Of a DNA stretch of 64,000 nucleotides, positions 59,796 to 64,000 are shown in pieces. The notes beneath the pieces were generated by a model. It had not been told where the DNA came from. It saw only the letters and a list, made by a program, of their open reading frames with translations, and ran no database searches. Source of the DNA: Shimia thalassica (GTDB lineage: Bacteria; Pseudomonadota; Alphaproteobacteria; Rhodobacterales; Rhodobacteraceae); contig NZ_CYTW01000001.1 of assembly GCF_001458215.1 (NCBI RefSeq), positions 1,302,001 through 1,366,000 on the forward strand. Reading direction: 5' to 3'. Position 1 is the first letter of the stretch. The number at the start of each line of letters is the position of its first letter. A program made the translations under genes and the position numbers.

Positions 59796-61688
59796 ATGGC
59801 CATTTACTTTGCTCCGAGCGGCGCTCCACAAGCGGCAAACGAACCGATAGACAGCTTTCTTGCCGATGCTTTCATCGAAGCTTTGCCCGGAGGGGGGTAC
59901 GTTACCGTTTGGAATGACGGCATTCGCGATGGTGATCAGGACGGGCTGTTCGGGCGTGTGTTCGATGCATCGGGGGCTCCGGTCGGGACCGAGTTTCAGG
60001 TCAACACACTCTCAGCAAGCAATCAGGCCTCTCCCGAAATAATAGGGCTGTCTTCGGGCGGCTTTCTTGTTGTCTATGATAGTTTCGGGATCGATGGCAG
60101 CCTGCACGGCATCGCCGGTCAGCAGTTCACGGCCAATGGTGGCGCGGTTGGGGACGAGTTTGTCATCAACACCACCACCAGCAGCATTCAGAGCATACCC
60201 GCTGTAACCGAGCTCACCAATGGCAATATTGCCGTCACATGGGCGGGCTTTGGCAGTGATGGCAACAACTATGGCATCCAGGGTCAGGTCATTTCCGCCG
60301 GCGGAGGTTTGATTGGAGATGAATTCATCGCCAACACATTTACCCTTGGAGGACAGTACTGGCCGGATGTTGCGGCCCTGTCGGGTGGCGGGTTTGTTGT
60401 CGTCTGGGATACCGATGGTCAGGATCGCCACTCGTTCGGATCGTATGGACAACGCTTCAACGCGGCGGGCGAGGCCGTCGGCGATGAATTCCAGCTTCAC
60501 ACGTCAGATGGGTTCGCCCAAACCCGACCCAAGGTTGTGGGGCTGGATGACGGTGGCTTTGTGACCATTTGGGAAAGCAATCACCAGGCTGGCATTTCCA
60601 ATTATGGCCTGTATCTGCAGCGCTTTGATGCCAGCGGAAACAGGGTTGGAGGCGAAGAGCAGATCAATTCCCATGGCAACAGCACTATTCGCTCGCATGA
60701 GATTACAGAGCTGGACGATGGTGGTTTCTTTGTCAGTTGGTCCGGCGGGTCCTTCAACAGCACCGAATATCCGCTGGGATTTTACGGGGCGCATTTTGAT
60801 GCGTCAGCCAATCAGGTCGGGGACCAGATACTGATCACAACTGATCTGAATTCGTCGCGTGGCAACATGCCTGTCACCCAGCTCGATAACGGAGATCTGA
60901 TCGGGGTTTGGCTTACGGCACCGGAATCCGGATCAAGCTTTGCCGACATGAACACACAAGTCATCGGCCGCTTTGGTGAGATCACCGGCACCGCTGCAGG
61001 TGAGGCGCTGACCGGGGCCTTTGGCAATGACAATATCCAAGGCCTGGGCGGTAACGATACGCTGTTGGGGCTTGATGGAACCGATACTCTGATTGGCGGA
61101 GACGGCAACGACGTGTTGGTGGGGGGCAGCAGCGAAAACGACTTGCGCGACCTTGCCTATGGGGGTGCCGGTCATGACTCGCTGGAGGGCGGATATGGTA
61201 ACGATGAATTGCGCGGCGATGCGGGCAACGACACCATCGCGGGTGGCTTTGGGGCTGATACGGTTATCGGCGGGACGGGCGACGATACCCTCACAGGGTC
61301 GGCCTTTGCGGACCAGATCTTTGGCGGGGACGGGGGCGACTTTGTAAACGGCGGCTTTGGCCATGACCTTCTGAATGGCGGGGCGGGGGGGGACCGGTTC
61401 TTCCACATCGGCATCGCGGATCACGGATCTGACTGGATTCAGGACTATGATGCATCCGAAGGCGATATCCTGCAATTCGGGATCGGCTCGGCCACGGCCA
61501 GCCAGTTTCAGGTCAATACAACCCACACCGCCACAGCGGCCGGAGAACGCTCGGGTGATGACAGCATCGAAGAGGCCTTTGTAATCTATCGCCCCACTGG
61601 CCAGATCATGTGGGCCTTGGTTGACGGAGCAGGACAATCGTCAATCAATCTGCAAATTGGTGGTGACGTGTTTGATTTGCTGGTCTGA
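59796..61688 (+). CDS. RTX protein with seven 55-residue repeats
   Basis: A 630-residue protein. The N-terminal ~400 residues consist of seven repeats of about 55 residues with the pattern P-x-V-x-x-L-x-x-GGF-V-V-W ... GQ-F-A-x-G-x-x-VGDEF-x-x-NT (for example GGFLVVYDSFGIDG, GGFVVVWDTDGQD, GGFVTIWESNHQAG). Seven such units could close a beta-propeller, though I cannot name the family. RTX nonapeptides follow from ~410, then the shared 546-bp C-terminal module (61143-61688) ending VFDLLV, the one copy not ending in Ala. GGGAGGG lies 6 bases upstream of the ATG. It is 9.8 kb from the main RTX cluster. Confidence 0.87.
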   Translation: MAIYFAPSGAPQAANEPIDSFLADAFIEALPGGGYVTVWNDGIRDGDQDGLFGRVFDASGAPVGTEFQVNTLSASNQASPEIIGLSSGGFLVVYDSFGIDGSLHGIAGQQFTANGGAVGDEFVINTTTSSIQSIPAVTELTNGNIAVTWAGFGSDGNNYGIQGQVISAGGGLIGDEFIANTFTLGGQYWPDVAALSGGGFVVVWDTDGQDRHSFGSYGQRFNAAGEAVGDEFQLHTSDGFAQTRPKVVGLDDGGFVTIWESNHQAGISNYGLYLQRFDASGNRVGGEEQINSHGNSTIRSHEITELDDGGFFVSWSGGSFNSTEYPLGFYGAHFDASANQVGDQILITTDLNSSRGNMPVTQLDNGDLIGVWLTAPESGSSFADMNTQVIGRFGEITGTAAGEALTGAFGNDNIQGLGGNDTLLGLDGTDTLIGGDGNDVLVGGSSENDLRDLAYGGAGHDSLEGGYGNDELRGDAGNDTIAGGFGADTVIGGTGDDTLTGSAFADQIFGGDGGDFVNGGFGHDLLNGGAGGDRFFHIGIADHGSDWIQDYDASEGDILQFGIGSATASQFQVNTTHTATAAGERSGDDSIEEAFVIYRPTGQIMWALVDGAGQSSINLQIGGDVFDLLV

Positions 61689-61768
61689 GAGTTGACAAAA
61701 TTCACCCTCCGCAAGGTTTGTCCTTGCAGGGGGCGTTACAGACGCAGCGTTGTGAAAAAATTTCGTAA

Positions 61769-63814
61769 TTACAAGTCTTTAACCAACCTCAGGGCGTCGT
61801 AGATGGCCGCGTGTGTATTGCGCGCCGACACCGCATCTCCGATGCGGAAAATTTGAAACGCGCCTTCGTCATTGCGCACCACGGTCTGGGGCGCCCCTGC
61901 GATCAAGGCGTCATAGTCCACGGCGCCACAGTTTGAACTCTGGGGTTTCAACTCGTGATACAGATCGTCCAAGGGCAATGTGCCATAGTTAACCACGACC
62001 TGATCATACTCTTTTTGCTCGGTATGGTCGCTATAATCAGTGCCGATTGTCGCTGACAGCTTGTTCCCAGACCGTGTTACATCCATCAGCCGGCGCGTGA
62101 CCGTGAAGGTGACGTCCTTGTCTTGAAGGGAGCGCATGTAGGGCACCAGATTCATTGCCATCACATCCGGTGCAAACACGCGGTCCGGTGTCATGATCTC
62201 GACCTGTGATCCCGCCGCTGCCGCAATCTCGGCGGCTTGAAGGGCAGGGTGGTCCCCGCTTTCATCATAGATCAAAACGTTTTGCGCCGGTTTGACATCG
62301 GCGGAAATCAAATCCCAAGTGGTGACCACATGCGGGGTGTCCTTGCCCGTTTCAAACAGTTCCGTGTTGGGAAGACCGCCCGTTGCAATGATCACCACAT
62401 CGGGGTTCAGCGCGGTCACATCTTCGGCTTCGGCCCATGTGTTGAAATGAAAGACAACATCCCGCGCCGCGCATTGGGCCATACGCCAATCGATGATCGA
62501 CATCATTTCTCGGCGGCGGGGGCTTTGCGAAGTCAACCGGATTTGACCTCCGGGATCGGGCTGGGCCTCAAAGACGGTCACGTCATGTCCGCGTTCCGCC
62601 GCAACGCGCGCAGCCTCAAGACCGGCAGGACCAGCGCCCACGATGACAACGCGTTTCTTCTCATTGGCAGGCGGAATGTCGTGCGGCATGGACAACTCGC
62701 GACCCGTGGCCGCGTTGTGAATGCAAAGCGCATCGCCAGCCTGATAAATCCTGTCAAGGCAATAGGTTGCCCCGACACAGGGCCGGATGTCCTCTTCGCG
62801 ACCTTCCATGATTTTGCGTACCACATGGGGGTCGGCCATATGGGCCCGCGTCATGCCGACCATATCCAGAAGACCGGCCTCTACCGCATAGCGGGCGGTT
62901 GCCACATCCGGAATTTTTGATGCGTGGAATGTTGGCATGCCGGTGGCTTTTTTGACCCGTCCGGCAAAGTCCAGATGGGGCGCGTTTGCCATGCCCTGAA
63001 CGGGGATCAGGTCGGTCATGGCAGGATCAGTATGGATACGTCCACGGATCACATTGAGGAAATCCAACTGTCCCGTTGCCGCGAGACGTTTCGAGATTTC
63101 GATCCCGTCTTCCTCTGTTATGCCGCCCTTTTGGGCCTCGTCCGCGGTATAGCGAAAGCCGACAATAAAGGACTCTCCGACCCGTTTTCGGATGGCTTCC
63201 AAAACATCCATCGGGAACCGAAGCCGGTTCTCGAGCGTGTCTGCGCCGTAAGGGCCAACGAGGTCGTTCGTCAGAGGAGACCAGAACTGGTCAAGCAGGT
63301 GACCATAGACCTGCAACTCGATCCCATCCATGCCACCGGCCTGCATGCGTTCGGCCGCATCGGCAAAGTCGGTGATGATCCTCTCGATATCCCAATCTTC
63401 AATCAGCTTGGGAAAGGCACGGTGCGCCGGTTCACGGTGTTTAGAGCTTGAGACTGAAGGCAGCCAGTTCCCTTTGTTCCATGTTGTCCGGCGGCCAAGG
63501 TGGGTGAGCTGGATCATTACCGCACAGCCATGTTCGTGGCATCCATCGGTAAGGTTTTGAATCCACGGGACAACCTCGTCCTTATAGGCGAGGATATTGT
63601 TGAACACGGGCGGGCTGTCTTTTGAGACCGCCGCCGATCCTGCCGTCATCGCGAGGGCCACGCCTGCTTTGGCCCGCTCTTCGTGATAGGCCCGATACCG
63701 GTCTTTAGGCATGCCATCTTCGGGATAGGCGGGTTCATGGCTTGTCGTCATGATCCGGTTTTTCAAGGTCAGATGCTTGAGCTGATAAGGTTGTAGAAGT
63801 GGATCTTTGCTCAT
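61769..63814 (-). CDS. Old-Yellow-Enzyme/TMADH-type NADH:flavin oxidoreductase (N-methyl-amine demethylase-like)
   Basis: A 681-residue enzyme with an N-terminal FMN TIM barrel (QPYQLKHLTLKNRIMTTSHEP; IQLTHLGRRT; DGIELQVYGHLLDQFWSP) and a C-terminal FAD/NAD(P) domain (VVIVGAGPAGLEAARVAAERGH). This architecture is that of trimethylamine dehydrogenase, dienoyl-CoA reductase, and the dimethylglycine or N-methylproline demethylases; it looks most like the last group. The iron-sulfur motif retains Cys346, Cys352 and Cys364, but the expected second Cys is Ala349 (CVGATYC). It is divergent from a TetR gene. Confidence 0.88.
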   Translation of the reverse strand: MSKDPLLQPYQLKHLTLKNRIMTTSHEPAYPEDGMPKDRYRAYHEERAKAGVALAMTAGSAAVSKDSPPVFNNILAYKDEVVPWIQNLTDGCHEHGCAVMIQLTHLGRRTTWNKGNWLPSVSSSKHREPAHRAFPKLIEDWDIERIITDFADAAERMQAGGMDGIELQVYGHLLDQFWSPLTNDLVGPYGADTLENRLRFPMDVLEAIRKRVGESFIVGFRYTADEAQKGGITEEDGIEISKRLAATGQLDFLNVIRGRIHTDPAMTDLIPVQGMANAPHLDFAGRVKKATGMPTFHASKIPDVATARYAVEAGLLDMVGMTRAHMADPHVVRKIMEGREEDIRPCVGATYCLDRIYQAGDALCIHNAATGRELSMPHDIPPANEKKRVVIVGAGPAGLEAARVAAERGHDVTVFEAQPDPGGQIRLTSQSPRRREMMSIIDWRMAQCAARDVVFHFNTWAEAEDVTALNPDVVIIATGGLPNTELFETGKDTPHVVTTWDLISADVKPAQNVLIYDESGDHPALQAAEIAAAAGSQVEIMTPDRVFAPDVMAMNLVPYMRSLQDKDVTFTVTRRLMDVTRSGNKLSATIGTDYSDHTEQKEYDQVVVNYGTLPLDDLYHELKPQSSNCGAVDYDALIAGAPQTVVRNDEGAFQIFRIGDAVSARNTHAAIYDALRLVKDL

Positions 63815-63868
63815 GAGTAGGCGCGCCTTCCTAAAACAAAAGGGTCTAAAAAGCCCCGCTCGGGGTTC

Positions 63869-63884
63869 TTGACATGTGTGTCAA
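63869..63884. promoter_or_regulatory. Candidate TetR operator, site 1
   Basis: TTGACA-TGTG-TGTCAA, perfect 6-bp arms (7 with the flanking C/G). It lies between the divergent oxidoreductase and TetR genes. See site 2 at 63902, whose centre is 33 bp away. Confidence 0.7.
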
Positions 63885-63901
63885 GTTGAAGCCTATGTGA
63901 A

Positions 63902-63917
63902 TTGACACATATGTCAA
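63902..63917. promoter_or_regulatory. Candidate TetR operator, site 2
   Basis: TTGACA-CATA-TGTCAA, the same arms as site 1 with a different 4-bp centre, 18 bp before the TetR ATG. The arm itself is a consensus -35 hexamer, so binding here would block promoter access. Confidence 0.7.
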
Positions 63918-63935
63918 GTTCCTTATGGTGACCGC

Positions 63936-64000
63936 ATGACAACACCTTCCTCTCCCCGCCAGCGCGGGTCGCGCGACCTCTGGCTTGATGCGGCATATGA
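63936..64000 (+). CDS. TetR-family regulator, 5' end only
   Basis: Only 21 codons are visible before the window ends: MTTPSSPRQRGSRDLWLDAAY. The R-x-x-W-L-x-A-A-Y segment is the usual first helix of a TetR DNA-binding domain. Its divergent placement from the oxidoreductase and the twin palindromes between them support a repressor role. Confidence 0.65.
   Translation, partial: MTTPSSPRQRGSRDLWLDAAY

Noticed and set aside
63850-63866. CCCCG-CT-CGGGG hairpin as a terminator
   Set aside because: It lies in the divergent promoter gap, with a 2-base loop that cannot form well and no T-run in a useful orientation.

Overview
The window looks like chromosomal DNA of a marine alphaproteobacterium of the Rhodobacterales / Roseobacter group. 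This rests on gene content and protein-level resemblance (a DUF3305/DUF3306-containing formate dehydrogenase locus, DUF6494 and DUF6505 genes, tungstate uptake genes, a LuxI homologue, secreted RTX proteins) and on moderately high G+C coding sequence. No rRNA, tRNA, CRISPR array, transposase or replication origin was recognised.

Layout. (1) 1-6480, minus strand: a formate dehydrogenase operon: DUF3305, DUF3306, a TorD-type chaperone, a tiny Tat-signal protein, then the catalytic (fdhA, Cys-type), iron-sulfur (fdhB) and cytochrome b (fdhC, cut by the window edge) subunits. (2) 6776-11993: a multi-cluster ferredoxin protein, a periplasmic cytochrome c, and a tightly coupled operon DUF6494 / Mrp ATPase / lipoate-biotin-ligase-like protein / DUF6505. 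(3) 12051-14265: a tungstate ABC transporter in the order tupB-tupC-tupA, which fits a tungsten-dependent formate dehydrogenase. (4) 14460-16522: an rRNA methyltransferase and an orphan efflux adaptor. (5) 16708-25252: a complete branched-chain/aromatic-type ABC transporter (livKHMGF-like), an Lrp/AsnC regulator and a divergent fused indolepyruvate:ferredoxin oxidoreductase. (6) 25425-30764: an MscS channel and three envelope-glycosylation-type genes (EamA-like, HAD-UbiA fusion, GT39-like). (7) 31068-35986: a signalling island with a receiver fused to a degenerate GGDEF domain, a LuxI synthase without a neighbouring LuxR, an unknown small protein, a membrane histidine kinase, a His-phosphotransfer protein and a single-domain receiver.

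(8) 36363-50008 and 59796-61688: the most striking feature. Seven large RTX (calcium-binding nonapeptide) proteins carry different N-terminal domains: an M10-like metalloprotease, two related unknown domains, a seven-repeat FG-GAP propeller, BspA-type leucine-rich repeats, a choice-of-anchor-I/YVTN propeller, and seven 55-residue repeats. All share one C-terminal module ending in FDLLA/V or YDLLA. In five of them the last 546 bp align without a gap. I read this as a family of type I secretion substrates in which varied N-terminal domains are attached to one secretion cassette. No type I exporter is in the window.

(9) 50152-59564: general metabolism (MaoC dehydratase, FAD oxidoreductase, MocR regulator, SnoaL-like protein, amidohydrolase, fused 2-oxoacid dehydrogenase E1 coupled to a malonyltransferase-like protein). 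(10) 61769-64000: an Old-Yellow-Enzyme/TMADH-type oxidoreductase divergent from the start of a TetR gene, with two near-identical inverted repeats between them.

Many neighbouring genes overlap by the ATGA tetranucleotide, which indicates translational coupling. Product names come from recognising motifs in the translations; no database search was run.
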